A DNA stretch of 64,000 nt from an uncultured Oscillospiraceae bacterium (GTDB lineage Bacteria > Bacillota > Clostridia > Oscillospirales > Oscillospiraceae): contig CANQJZ010000003.1 of NCBI GenBank assembly GCA_947624385.1, positions 27,685 through 91,684 of the forward strand. Reading direction: 5' to 3'. The first letter of the stretch is position 1. Each line of letters starts with the position of its first letter. A program made the position numbers and the translations under genes. Under the pieces are notes generated by a model that had not been told where the DNA came from, did not search any database, and was given only the letters and a program-made list of their open reading frames with translations. Below are positions 1-7,429 of the stretch, piece by piece.

Positions 1-1
1 G

Positions 2-121
2 TCGTTCTCCGTGTGGGAAGCGGCCAACGTGTGGATACAGGAATTTCCCGCCATCCGGGCCAAGGAAAGAGCTGTAGCATTTTTGAAGCAGTCGGAGTTG
101 GTGATAGAAGATGCAGACTGA
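2..121 (+). CDS. C-terminal end of an unidentified protein (5' end outside window)
   Basis: A frame is open from the left edge to TGA at 119-121 and gives 39 residues (including WEAANVWIQEF), mixing hydrophobic and charged positions like a normal globular C-terminus. It ends 15 nt before trhA, and the trhA ribosome site lies in that gap, so the two are probably co-transcribed. No family could be recognised from so short a piece. A GTG-started reading frame at 13-549 overlaps trhA in another frame and is a shadow. Confidence 0.55.
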   Translation, partial: SFSVWEAANVWIQEFPAIRAKERAVAFLKQSELVIEDAD

Positions 122-136
122 GGGAGGGGACAGAGC

Positions 137-808
137 ATGAAACGTACAAAACTCCGGGACCGGGTCTTGCCGGATTATTCCAAGGGCGAGGAACGGTTCA
201 ACATGATCTCCCACATCGTGGGCGGGGCCGTGGGCGTGGCGGCGCTGGTCCTGTGCGTCATCGTGGCGGCCATCCACGGCAACCCCTGGGGCGTGGTGGG
301 CGGCGCCATATTCGGCGTGACCATGATCGGGCTTTACACCATATCCAGCGTCTACCACGGCCTGCACGCCGGCACGGGCAAGCGGGTGCTGCAGGTCATC
401 GACCACTGCACCATCTATTCTCTCATCGCCGGGACCTACACGCCGCTTTTATTGAGCGCCATGCGGCCCATCGACCCGGTGGCCAGCTGGGTGCTGTTCG
501 GCGTGGTCTGGGGGCTGACGATACTGGCCACGGTGCTGACGGCCATTGACCTGCACAAATACCGTGTCTTTTCCATGATCTGCTACATCGGCATCGGCTG
601 GGCCATCATCTTCAAGGCCCCGCTGCTGGTCCGGGCCATCGGCTGGCCGGGGTTCTGGCTGATTTTATCCGGCGGCATATCCTACACGGTGGGCGCGGTG
701 CTGTACGGCCTTGGGAAAAAGCGCCGGTATATGCACAGCGTGTTCCACCTGTTCGTGGTGGCGGGCAGCGTGCTGCACCTGCTGGCCATATTGCTCTACG
801 CCCTGTGA
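137..808 (+). CDS. trhA: Hemolysin III / TrhA family membrane protein (PAQR fold)
   Basis: 223 residues with about seven hydrophobic segments. The PAQR/hemolysin III signature is visible: SSVYHGLHAG near residue 70, DHCTIYSLIAGTYTP near residue 95, and a C-terminal HSVFHLFVVAG, which supply the conserved His/Asp metal-site residues. Family members are integral membrane proteins linked to membrane homeostasis; the haemolysin name is historical and does not imply a toxin. The ATG at 137 follows GGGAGGGGA. The gene ends about 100 nt before the CofE-like gene, with an AT-rich stretch and a GGGAGG ribosome site between them. Confidence 0.88.
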   Translation: MKRTKLRDRVLPDYSKGEERFNMISHIVGGAVGVAALVLCVIVAAIHGNPWGVVGGAIFGVTMIGLYTISSVYHGLHAGTGKRVLQVIDHCTIYSLIAGTYTPLLLSAMRPIDPVASWVLFGVVWGLTILATVLTAIDLHKYRVFSMICYIGIGWAIIFKAPLLVRAIGWPGFWLILSGGISYTVGAVLYGLGKKRRYMHSVFHLFVVAGSVLHLLAILLYAL

Positions 809-904
809 GCGGTAACATAATATCTTGCCATATGGGGAAAAATGTGGTATTCTAGATTGACATAAAATAGAGAAAAGGCCCTGCCGCCTTTCCGGGAGGA
901 CGTC

Positions 905-1609
905 ATGGAATCCGTATTAACGCCAAACGAAAACAAATCCCTGCGCATCGAGACAAGCTTCGGCCCCTACGACCGGGGCGCCATCAAGACACATTTCGTC
1001 GAGATCGGCGAGGATTACGTGGAGCTGGTGCGCAAATACGTGCTGCCCCTTTATCAGCCGGGGGACATTCTTTCCATCGCGGAGAAGATCATCTCCCTGT
1101 GCCAGAAAAACATCATCTACAAAAAGGACATGAAGCTGACGGCGCTGGCCCGGTTCCTGTCCAAGTTCGCCTCCCACAGCCCCTACGGCATCGGGGTGGA
1201 CAACCCCTGGAAGATGCAGTTCGCCATCGACCACTGCGGCAAGCTCAAGATCATCTGGGCGTCCATCGCCGCCGGCATCGGCAAGCTCTTCGGCAAGCAC
1301 GGCGTGTTTTACGATATCGCCGGCCCGGAGGTGGCCGGCCTGGACGGGTTTTACACAGCGTCCTTTCAGGTCTACGGGGATTTTTGCATGATGCTGCCCA
1401 AGGACCCCAACGGGGTTTGTAAGCGCATTAAGGACGAGACGGGCGTCACCTGCATGCTGGTGGACGCCAACGACTTTGAGCGGGATATATTGGGCAAGAG
1501 CCCGGACCTTAAGCTGACGGACGCGCAGTGCGCGGAGCTCATCGAGGATAACCCCACCGGCAACTCCACCCAGCTTACCCCGTTCATCCTCATCCGAAAG
1601 GCGCAATAA
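905..1609 (+). CDS. CofE-like (F420-0:glutamate ligase fold) protein, paralog 1
   Basis: 234 residues resembling the coenzyme F420-0:L-glutamate ligase family (PF01996): an N-terminal THFVEIGEDYVELV, then PGDILSIAEKIISLCQ (family GD...EK motif), GLDGFY, VDANDFERDILG and a C-terminal LTPFILIR. True CofE adds glutamate by an amide bond using GTP. No F420 genes are nearby and this type of bacterium is not known to make F420, so the substrate is unknown. It lies one base before an ATP-grasp gene (TAA then ATG), implying a coupled pathway. A paralog at 25038-25772 shares every motif. The ATG at 905 follows a GGGAGG site. Confidence 0.75.
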   Translation: MESVLTPNENKSLRIETSFGPYDRGAIKTHFVEIGEDYVELVRKYVLPLYQPGDILSIAEKIISLCQKNIIYKKDMKLTALARFLSKFASHSPYGIGVDNPWKMQFAIDHCGKLKIIWASIAAGIGKLFGKHGVFYDIAGPEVAGLDGFYTASFQVYGDFCMMLPKDPNGVCKRIKDETGVTCMLVDANDFERDILGKSPDLKLTDAQCAELIEDNPTGNSTQLTPFILIRKAQ

Positions 1610-1610
1610 C

Positions 1611-2630
1611 ATGGGTTACGGCGGCTATATCATGCGCGTGCTCAGCGGCATGCGCCTTTCCAAATTCAAAGAAGTATTGGACCGGACCGCCAAATTCTCC
1701 GGCAGAAACAAGCTCTGGCTGACGCTGGACATGGTGCGCTCGGCGATCAAGTTCGGCTCCGGGTACTACGACTACCTGACCTTCGGCTTCTGGGACCTGA
1801 CGGACGCGCAGCGCTCGACATACGTGACCCGGGTCGTCTCCAAAAAGCTGGTGGACATGCTCAACGACCCGGCCTATGAGCACACCTTCAACGACAAGGA
1901 GGAGTTCGACCACGTCTTCGCCGAGTTCGTGGGCCGGGAGTGCGTCAACTACAGGACCGCCTCCAAGGAGGACGTGCGGGCCTTCACCCAGCGGCATCCC
2001 ACCGTGTTCGCCAAGCCCGCCCACGGCTCCTGCGGCCGGGACTGCCAGCGCATCGACAGCCGGGACTATCCCGACTTCGACGCGTTTTACGAGGACCTGG
2101 GCAAGCGGGAGGCGTGGCTCTTAGAAACGCCGCTGGTGAACCACCCGCAAAACGCGGAGGTCTATCCCAACGCCCTGAACTGCATGCGCCTCATCACCCT
2201 CATCGACAAGCAGGGCGAGCCCCACGTTATCTTCGCCACGCAGAAATTCGGCCTCAACGGCCGGGTGGTGGACAATTACGGCTTCGGCTGCCGGGTGGAC
2301 CTGGAGACAGGCTGTATCTGCTCCCCCGGCGTCAGCGGCGACGGGTCCCTGGGCATCGTGTACGAGGAACACCCCCTGACCCACGTGAAGCTCCAGGGCC
2401 GGCCCATCCCCTGCTTTGACCAGGCGGTGGAGATGGTGAAAAAGGCGGCGCTGAAAATTCCCCAAATGCGGTACATCGGCTGGGACGTGGGCATCACCCC
2501 CGACGGCCCCGCCATCGTGGAGGGCAACAACTACTGCGCCCACGACTTCTGGCAGCTTCCCGCCCAGACCCCGGAAAAAACCGGCATGCTCCCGGTGTTC
2601 ATGCGGTATTACCCGGAGTTCAAGCGGTAA
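1611..2630 (+). CDS. Sugar-transfer-associated ATP-grasp protein
   Basis: 339 residues. The central and C-terminal parts match the ATP-grasp subfamily associated with sugar transfer (PF14397): VFAKPAHGSCGRD (nucleotide-binding strand and loop, about residue 128), a FATQKFG/GCRVDLETG core, and the C-terminal GWDVGITPDGPAIVEGNN metal/ATP motif typical of ATP-grasp ligases. It probably forms an amide or ester bond on a cell-envelope or secondary-polymer substrate. It starts one nucleotide after the CofE-like gene; an internal ATG at 1632 is an alternative start. A strong hairpin terminator follows directly. Confidence 0.8.
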   Translation: MGYGGYIMRVLSGMRLSKFKEVLDRTAKFSGRNKLWLTLDMVRSAIKFGSGYYDYLTFGFWDLTDAQRSTYVTRVVSKKLVDMLNDPAYEHTFNDKEEFDHVFAEFVGRECVNYRTASKEDVRAFTQRHPTVFAKPAHGSCGRDCQRIDSRDYPDFDAFYEDLGKREAWLLETPLVNHPQNAEVYPNALNCMRLITLIDKQGEPHVIFATQKFGLNGRVVDNYGFGCRVDLETGCICSPGVSGDGSLGIVYEEHPLTHVKLQGRPIPCFDQAVEMVKKAALKIPQMRYIGWDVGITPDGPAIVEGNNYCAHDFWQLPAQTPEKTGMLPVFMRYYPEFKR

Positions 2631-2640
2631 ATGAAAAAAC

Positions 2641-2666
2641 AAAAAAGCCCCCGGGGGGGCTTTTTT
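2641..2666. terminator. Bidirectional rho-independent terminator
   Basis: Six A, GCCCCC, then GGGGGGGC and six T form a stem with A/T tails on both sides, so it can end both the ATP-grasp transcript and the convergent flavin reductase/GreA transcript. Confidence 0.85.
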
Positions 2667-2711
2667 GTTACCTGCCAACGCCGTCCCCGGCTGGGCGGGG
2701 GAGGCGGCGCG

Positions 2712-3191
2712 TTACCGCGTTATGTCAACTACCTCGCCCACGTACATGGTGTGAGGCGGCTCGTTTTCGTAGTAGCTCCGCTTCACGTCGGCGGGCACGG
2801 CCGCCACGTCAAAGTCGTGGGCGTATATCTTCCGGCACAGCAGCGTCACGCTGGCCTCCTGGAAGGTCACGGCGTTGTCCAGGTACACCGGCGTCAGGCC
2901 GGAGGCCGCCACCTTGTCCCCCTCCCGGCCGGAGTGGGAGCCAAGATAGCCCAGAGCCTTCTTATATTCAGCCGGGAAGAAGCTGACGGTGAACCAGTCG
3001 TTCTTCTCCAGAAAGTCATGGGTATAGCGGTTGCGCTTCACATAGACCGTGGCGGCCGGCCGGCTCCACAGGGTGCCCAGACCGCCCCAGCCGATGGTCA
3101 TGGTGTTGTAGTCCCCCTGGGTCCCGGCGGTCACCAGGGCCCAATCGTCCGCAAAGGCGCTGAAAACGTCCAAATCAAGCTTTTCCATCAT
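2712..3191 (-). CDS. Flavin reductase-like FMN-binding protein
   Basis: 159 residues. The pattern NTMTIGWGGLGTLWSRP followed by YVKRNRYTHDFLE and FTVSFFP fits the flavin reductase-like split-barrel family (PF01613), which binds FMN and usually handles NAD(P)H-dependent flavin or small-molecule reduction. The substrate cannot be read from sequence. It starts with ATG-ATG after AAGGAG, nine nucleotides downstream of the greA stop on the same strand, so the two are likely co-transcribed. Confidence 0.8.
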   Translation of the reverse strand: MMEKLDLDVFSAFADDWALVTAGTQGDYNTMTIGWGGLGTLWSRPAATVYVKRNRYTHDFLEKNDWFTVSFFPAEYKKALGYLGSHSGREGDKVAASGLTPVYLDNAVTFQEASVTLLCRKIYAHDFDVAAVPADVKRSYYENEPPHTMYVGEVVDITR

Positions 3192-3200
3192 ATATTCTCC

Positions 3201-3704
3201 TTAGTATGGGCTTATCTCCATGGTGTCGTCGTCCTGCCCCTTTTGGATGGCCCGTATCTGGGCCCAGTAGCCGCCGTGCTCCCCCACCTGGACGAACACC
3301 CGGTCGCCTACCTTGTGGCCCAGGACAGCCTGACCCACCGGGGATTCCTTGCTGATAAGGCCCTTGGCCGGATTTTGCCGCAGGGTGGTCACCAGGGTGA
3401 TGACCTCTTCGTCGTTCTCGTCCTCCATGAAAAGCGTCACGGTGTCAAATAGGCCCGCCTCGTCGTCAGCGGACTTACCCTCGATGACCACCGCCGAGGC
3501 GATCATGCGCTTCAGGTACCGGATACGGCTCTCGTTTTTATTCTTGGCCTGTTTGGCGGCCTTATACTCGAAATTCTCCGACAGGTCCCCGAAAGCTCGG
3601 GCGGTCTGCACGTCCTCGATGAGCTTGGGGCGCAGCTGGGTCTCCCGGTAGTCTATTTCCTCCTGCATCTTGCGGATATCCACCGCCGTCAATTCGTCAT
3701 GCAT
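3201..3704 (-). CDS. greA: GreA/GreB-type transcription elongation factor
   Basis: 167 residues with the two-domain Gre layout: an N-terminal coiled coil carrying the tip motif GDLSENFEYKAAK, and a C-terminal FKBP-like domain (SPVGQAVLGHKVGD). It would rescue backtracked RNA polymerase by stimulating transcript cleavage. The ATG at 3704 is chosen because GGAGGG (3711-3716) sits six nucleotides upstream; the ATG at 3710 is too close to it and the longer frame to 3734 runs through the ribosome site. Divergent from folC. The sequence is more diverged than a housekeeping GreA, so a second cell copy is possible. Confidence 0.85.
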   Translation of the reverse strand: MHDELTAVDIRKMQEEIDYRETQLRPKLIEDVQTARAFGDLSENFEYKAAKQAKNKNESRIRYLKRMIASAVVIEGKSADDEAGLFDTVTLFMEDENDEEVITLVTTLRQNPAKGLISKESPVGQAVLGHKVGDRVFVQVGEHGGYWAQIRAIQKGQDDDTMEISPY

Positions 3705-3722
3705 GGGCATCCCTCCGCGCTC

Positions 3723-3751
3723 ACTGTATCCCAAATCCCCAAAAAAGTCAA
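3723..3751 (-). promoter_or_regulatory. Promoter of greA-flavin reductase
   Basis: On the minus strand TTGACT (3751-3746), a 17-nt spacer and TACAGT (3728-3723) form a good sigma-A promoter, about 20 nt upstream of the greA start. Confidence 0.6.
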
Positions 3752-3777
3752 TCGGACTTTCCCCTTGTTCGCAAATA

Positions 3778-3786
3778 TGCTATACT
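3778..3786 (+). promoter_or_regulatory. Extended -10 promoter of the folC operon
   Basis: TG-C-TATACT is an extended -10 element; no good -35 lies at 17 nt. The start codon of folC is at 3793, about where transcription would begin, so the mRNA may be leaderless. No AGGAGG-like site precedes the ATG. Confidence 0.45.
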
Positions 3787-3792
3787 GCGGGT

Positions 3793-5040
3793 ATGGACAC
3801 CGATCATCTCCAATTTTATACGGCAACGCCCAAGTTCACCCACGCCCCCGGTCTGGCGGTCATGGGCGAGCTGTGCGCGGCTCTTGGCGACCCACAGGCG
3901 GGCTTGCGGTGCGTGCACATCGCCGGGACCAACGGTAAGGGCTCCTGCGCCGCCATGGTGGCTGCCGTGCTGCGCGCCGCCGGGTACCGCACGGGGCTGT
4001 ATACCTCCCCGGACCTGACCGGCCCGTGGGAGCGGATCAAGGTGGATGGAGTTGACATAAATCTATCGGACTTCGCCGCTGTCACCGCCCGTGTACGGGA
4101 GGCCTGCCGGGGGCTGGACGAGCCCAGCTATTTTGAGAAGATGACCGCCGCCGCGTTTCTATACTTCGCCGAGAGCCGGTGCGATTACGTGGTGCTGGAG
4201 ACAGGTCTGGGCGGGCGGCTGGACGCCACGAATGTCATTGAAAAGCCCGCCGTGTCAATCATTATGCCCATTGGGCTGGACCACACGGCCGTGCTGGGCG
4301 GCACGTTATCGGCCATTGCAGGAGAGAAGGCCGGTATCGTGAAAGCCGGCTGCCCGGTGGTGTGCGCGCCCCAGCCGATCGAGGCGCTGGACGTGATACG
4401 GGCCCGGTGCGAGGCGGAAAAAGCGCCCTTGCATGAAGTTGACATAAATCAATTGCAGCTTGGGTCTTATTCCCTGGCGGGGCAGCGGTTTTCCTACGGG
4501 GACATGGCGGACGTGGACATCGGTCTGCTGGGGCGGCATCAGGCGGAGAACGCCTGCGCGGTGCTGGAGGCGTGCCGGGTGCTGGGGCTTTCCGAGGCGG
4601 ATATCCGGGCAGGGCTGGGGTCGGCCAAATGGCCCTGCCGGTTCGAGTATATACCGGGCGAGCCGCCGGTTATATTGGACGGGGCCCACAACCCCCACGG
4701 GGCCGCGGCATTGGCAGCGGGGCTGCGGGAATACCTGCCGGGGCAAAAGTGCACCATGCTCATGGGGGCCATGGCCGACAAGGACTGGCAGGGCGTGTTA
4801 AAAATCATGGAGCCGCTGGCGGCGCGGTTTATCTGCGTCACGCCGGACGACAGCCCGCGGGCCCTGCCGGGGGCTGAACTGGCGGCGGCGGTCCGGTCGG
4901 TCCCCGCGCTGGCGGCGGACAGTCTGCCGGAGGCGCTGGCGCTGTGCCGGGGCTATAAAGAGCCGGTGTGCGCCTTCGGGTCGCTTTATTACATCGGGCA
5001 TCTGCGGGAGCTTTTGTTGGAGGGAAAGGCATGGAACTGA
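3793..5040 (+). CDS. folC: Folylpolyglutamate / dihydrofolate synthase
   Basis: 415 residues of the Mur-ligase-like FolC family. HIAGTNGKGSCAAMV is the P-loop, YFEKMTAAAFLYFAE and VLETGLGGRLDATNVI the central domain motifs, and ILDGAHNPHGAAAL the C-terminal Mur ligase motif. It adds glutamates to folates to retain them in the cell. The ATG at 3793 gives the normal FolC N-terminus (MDTDHLQFY); the frame upstream to 3670 would overlap greA and the divergent promoter. It overlaps fchA by 10 nt, so the three folate genes form an operon. Confidence 0.9.
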   Translation: MDTDHLQFYTATPKFTHAPGLAVMGELCAALGDPQAGLRCVHIAGTNGKGSCAAMVAAVLRAAGYRTGLYTSPDLTGPWERIKVDGVDINLSDFAAVTARVREACRGLDEPSYFEKMTAAAFLYFAESRCDYVVLETGLGGRLDATNVIEKPAVSIIMPIGLDHTAVLGGTLSAIAGEKAGIVKAGCPVVCAPQPIEALDVIRARCEAEKAPLHEVDINQLQLGSYSLAGQRFSYGDMADVDIGLLGRHQAENACAVLEACRVLGLSEADIRAGLGSAKWPCRFEYIPGEPPVILDGAHNPHGAAALAAGLREYLPGQKCTMLMGAMADKDWQGVLKIMEPLAARFICVTPDDSPRALPGAELAAAVRSVPALAADSLPEALALCRGYKEPVCAFGSLYYIGHLRELLLEGKAWN

Positions 5041-5648
5041 AAAAAACGACGGTGACAGACTTCACCGAGACGCTGGCCTCCAAGGCCGCCACCCCCGGCG
5101 GGGGCGGAGCGTCGGCCCTGGCGGGAGCGCTTGGCGCGGCGCTGGGGTCCATGGTGGGCGAGCTTACCCTTGGAAAGCCAAAATACGCCGCCGTGGAGGA
5201 CAAGATGCAGGACCTGACGGACCGGGCCAAGGCGCTGAGCCGGGAGCTGCTGGCGATGATCGACGCGGACGCGGCGGCGTTCAAGCCCCTGAGCAGAGCG
5301 TACGCCATCCCCAAGGACGACCCAGGCCGGGCGGAGGAGTTGGAGCGGTGTCTGCACCTGGCGGCCGACGCGCCCATGCAGATATTGCGCCTGTGCTGCG
5401 AGGCGGTGGAGCTCATGGAGGGGTTCGCCGAAATGGGCAGCGCCCTGGCCATATCCGACGCCGCCACCGGCGCGGCGCTGTGCCGCGGAGCGCTGTTGGG
5501 CGCGGCGGTGAACGTGAAGGTGAACACAAAATCCATGGCCGACCGGGCCCACGCCGCCTCCGTCAACGACCAGGCGGACCGGCTGGCGGACGAGTACGGC
5601 CAGCGGGCCGAGAAGGTCTTCCATGATATTTACGGGAGGTTTTGCTGA
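5031..5648 (+). CDS. fchA: Formiminotetrahydrofolate cyclodeaminase-like protein / methenyl-THF cyclohydrolase
   Basis: 205 residues matching the FTCD_C / FchA family: TPGGGGASALAGALGAALG near the N-terminus is the hallmark glycine-rich helix start. Members either deaminate 5-formimino-THF or hydrolyse methenyl-THF. Position between folC and folD fits a one-carbon pool role. The ATG at 5031 follows GGAGGGAAAGGC and overlaps the folC stop; TGATG couples it to folD. No histidine degradation genes are nearby, so cyclohydrolase is more likely than histidine catabolism. Confidence 0.85.
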   Translation: MELKKTTVTDFTETLASKAATPGGGGASALAGALGAALGSMVGELTLGKPKYAAVEDKMQDLTDRAKALSRELLAMIDADAAAFKPLSRAYAIPKDDPGRAEELERCLHLAADAPMQILRLCCEAVELMEGFAEMGSALAISDAATGAALCRGALLGAAVNVKVNTKSMADRAHAASVNDQADRLADEYGQRAEKVFHDIYGRFC

Positions 5649-6505
5649 TGGCGGGGATATTGAAAGGAGCGCCGGTCGCCCAGGCGATTGCGGAGCGGAC
5701 GGCGGCGCTGTCAAAAGCGCTGCGGGATAAGGGCGTCGTGCCCACGCTGGCCATACTGCGGGTGGGCGAACGGGAAGAGGACCTGAGCTATGAGCGGGGG
5801 GCATTGAAGCGCTGCGCCGCCGCGGGCATAGAGATCCGGAGCGTGGTCCTGCCGCCGGATGTGACCCAGGCAGCGCTGATGGAAGCGCTGGACGGGCTGA
5901 ATAAGGACCGGGCCGTGCACGGCATTTTGATGATGCGGCCTCTGCCCGCGCCGCTGGACAACGAGGCGGCCCGCAGGGCCCTAAAACCCGCCAAGGACGT
6001 GGACGGGGTCACGGACGGGTCCCTGGCCGGGGTGTTCACCGGCTCCGGCGATGGGTTCGCTCCCTGCACCGCCCAGGCGGTCATAGAGCTTTTGAAGTAT
6101 TACCATGTGCCCCTCAAGGGTTCCCACGCGGTGGTCGCAGGGCGGAGCCTGGTGGTGGGCCGGCCGGCGGCCATGCTGCTGCTGGCGGAGGGCGCCACCG
6201 TCACCGTCTGCCACAGCGGGACGAAAGACCTGGCGGCCCAGACCCGCCGGGGGGATATCGTGGTGGCGGCCGTGGGCAAGATGGGCTTTTTTGGCCAGGA
6301 GCACTTCGGCCCCGGCGCGGTGGTGGTGGACGTGGGGATACACATGGACCCGGCGCTGGGCAAGCTGCGGGGGGACGTGCGCTTTGACGAGGCGGAGCTG
6401 GTGGCGTCGGCCATCACGCCGGTGCCGGGAGGCTTAGGCGCGGTGACCACCGCCGTGCTGGTGGACCACGTGGCCAAGGCCGCTGAAAGGGCCCTGAGAG
6501 GCTGA
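5648..6505 (+). CDS. folD: Bifunctional methylene-THF dehydrogenase / methenyl-THF cyclohydrolase
   Basis: 285 residues of FolD. The catalytic N-terminal region has SYERGALKRC (Tyr...Lys pair), the NAD(P) domain has GRSLVVGRPAAMLLL, and the C-terminus has PVPGGLGAVTTAVL; all are family signatures. It interconverts 5,10-methylene-, methenyl- and 10-formyl-THF. The ATG at 5648 overlaps the fchA stop and sits eight nucleotides after GGGAGG; the upstream TTG at 5642 is too near. Having both FchA and FolD gives two potential cyclohydrolases in one operon. Confidence 0.92.
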   Translation: MAGILKGAPVAQAIAERTAALSKALRDKGVVPTLAILRVGEREEDLSYERGALKRCAAAGIEIRSVVLPPDVTQAALMEALDGLNKDRAVHGILMMRPLPAPLDNEAARRALKPAKDVDGVTDGSLAGVFTGSGDGFAPCTAQAVIELLKYYHVPLKGSHAVVAGRSLVVGRPAAMLLLAEGATVTVCHSGTKDLAAQTRRGDIVVAAVGKMGFFGQEHFGPGAVVVDVGIHMDPALGKLRGDVRFDEAELVASAITPVPGGLGAVTTAVLVDHVAKAAERALRG

Positions 6506-6513
6506 AATAGCAC

Positions 6514-6542
6514 TTGACTTTCCCGCCGGGCGCATGTATAAT
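6514..6542 (+). promoter_or_regulatory. Promoter of tRNA-Ser
   Basis: TTGACT, 17-nt spacer, TATAAT, about 43 nt before the tRNA 5' end. Confidence 0.7.
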
Positions 6543-6584
6543 AAGCAAGCTTGAATTGCATAGAAACGCAAGTCCGGCAGGCAT

Positions 6585-6677
6585 GGAGAAGTCGCGTAGC
6601 CTGGTCGAGCGCGCACGATTGGAAATCGTGTATACCCCAAAAGGGTATCGGGGGTTCGAATCCCCCCTTCTCCGCCA
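6585..6677 (+). tRNA. tRNA-Ser (anticodon GGA)
   Basis: Acceptor GGAGAAG (6585-6591) pairs with CTTCTCC (6667-6673), followed by discriminator G and encoded CCA. The anticodon stem CACGA/TCGTG encloses loop TTGGAAA with GGA at 6621-6623. A long variable arm (TACCC/GGGTA) and T loop TTCGAAT confirm a class II serine tRNA of 93 nt. It reads UCC/UCU codons. Confidence 0.96.
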
Positions 6678-6714
6678 AAAAATCGTGGCCCACGAAAGTG
6701 GGCCACGATTTTTT
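6678..6714 (+). terminator. Terminator of tRNA-Ser
   Basis: Perfect 17-bp stem (including A and T tails) with GAAA tetraloop at 6694-6697 and a T6 tail, starting within the CCA end of the tRNA. Confidence 0.85.
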
Positions 6715-6798
6715 GAAGTATGGGGATTCGAAGGGCGCGGTGTTAGAAAACGTGCCGGTGGCACGTTTTCCCCGCGCCCCGGCCCGTCCGCAGGCGGG

Positions 6799-7000
6799 CG
6801 AATCCCCCCCTCTCCGCCACGTCGAAAGACCCCTGAAGACGATGAGGACCGTCAAGCCGGTCCTCATCCGTCGGTCAGGGGCCTTTCTCCTTTTTCCCAA
6901 AAGGCAAGCTTGCCTTTTGGGAGCCCTAGTAACAAAGTCGCCGCCCAAATGGGCGGCGATTTTAATAGGCTGGCCGCAGGCGGGCGAATCCCCCTTCTCC
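6799..7000 (+). repeat. Two partial duplications of the tRNA-Ser 3' end
   Basis: CGAATCCCCCCCTCTCCGCC (6799-6818) and CGAATCCCCCTTCTCC (6985-7000) repeat the T-arm/acceptor end of tRNA-Ser at 6657-6676. Both copies are preceded by GCAGGCGGG. They look like remnants of attachment sites or of a decayed duplication. No integrase gene is present here. Confidence 0.5.
6825..6963 (+). repeat. Composite structured repeat, full copy (family A)
   Basis: Three stems in order. (1) An outer stem 6825-6836/6875-6886 encloses GACG/CGTC and an inner stem TGAGGACCG (6843-6851)/CGGTCCTCA (6858-6866). (2) A perfect palindromic hairpin 6896-6921. (3) After a linker containing AACAA, a hairpin CGCCGCCC/GGGCGGCG (6939-6958) followed by ATTTT. 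Related copies at 6998, 22588, 40213, 56989 and 57277 keep the pairing but change the bases. Confidence 0.65.
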
Positions 7001-7064
7001 CACGCCGGTTGCGTTGGGGACCCCAATAACAATGTTGCCGCCCAAGGGGCGGCATTTTTAATTG
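6998..7064 (+). repeat. Family A structured repeat, 3' part
   Basis: Carries the first hairpin in degraded form (CCCACGC...GCGTTGGG), the linker ATAACAATGTT and the second hairpin TGCCGCCC/GGGGCGGCA followed by TTTTTAAT. Confidence 0.5.
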
Positions 7065-7368
7065 CCTGCCCGGCGGTGTCGTGCTGCCACATTTGGCACT
7101 AAAAAAGCACCCCGGCAACACCAAAATGCTAATAAAATGCTAACGCCAAAACAGGCCGCCCATTGCGCTCTCTCGCCCGGCATATCCCGCACATCCAGCT
7201 TGCTAGCGTGACGGCCTTGAACTCGTCGCCATAGGCGGCGTCTGCAGGCGGGCTGCGGCGCGTTCCCGCAGGAGGGCGTTGTCCGCCTTTATGCCGGTCG
7301 AGCGCATAAAAATACATTGCGAAGCTCAAAAAACAACTATTGGTTGGAAAACGTCAAAATCGCCTCTG
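7065..7368. other. Non-coding stretch between repeats and the XRE gene
   Basis: No convincing gene. Short minus-strand frames here have no ribosome site and no recognisable family. The sequence is less GC-rich around 7100-7150 and reads like decayed DNA. Confidence 0.4.
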
Positions 7369-7397
7369 TTGTATTCAACCGCTGCTTGTGGCATAAT
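7369..7397 (+). promoter_or_regulatory. Promoter of the XRE-ABC operon
   Basis: TTGTAT, 17-nt spacer, CATAAT, about 33 nt before the regulator start. TTCAAC occurs twice around it (7374-7379 and 7397-7402), possible half-sites for self-regulation. Confidence 0.5.
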
Positions 7398-7429
7398 TCA
7401 ACCAGAAAGACGAAAGGACGGTGCTTTGC

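Noticed and set aside
137..808. Haemolysin toxin
   Set aside because: The family is a PAQR-like membrane protein; the name is historical.
905..1609. F420 biosynthesis
   Set aside because: Only the CofE-like fold is present, in two paralogs, with envelope-type neighbours and no other F420 genes in the window.
7129..7329. Minus-strand small protein or integrase remnant
   Set aside because: No recognisable integrase motifs in any frame and no ribosome site.
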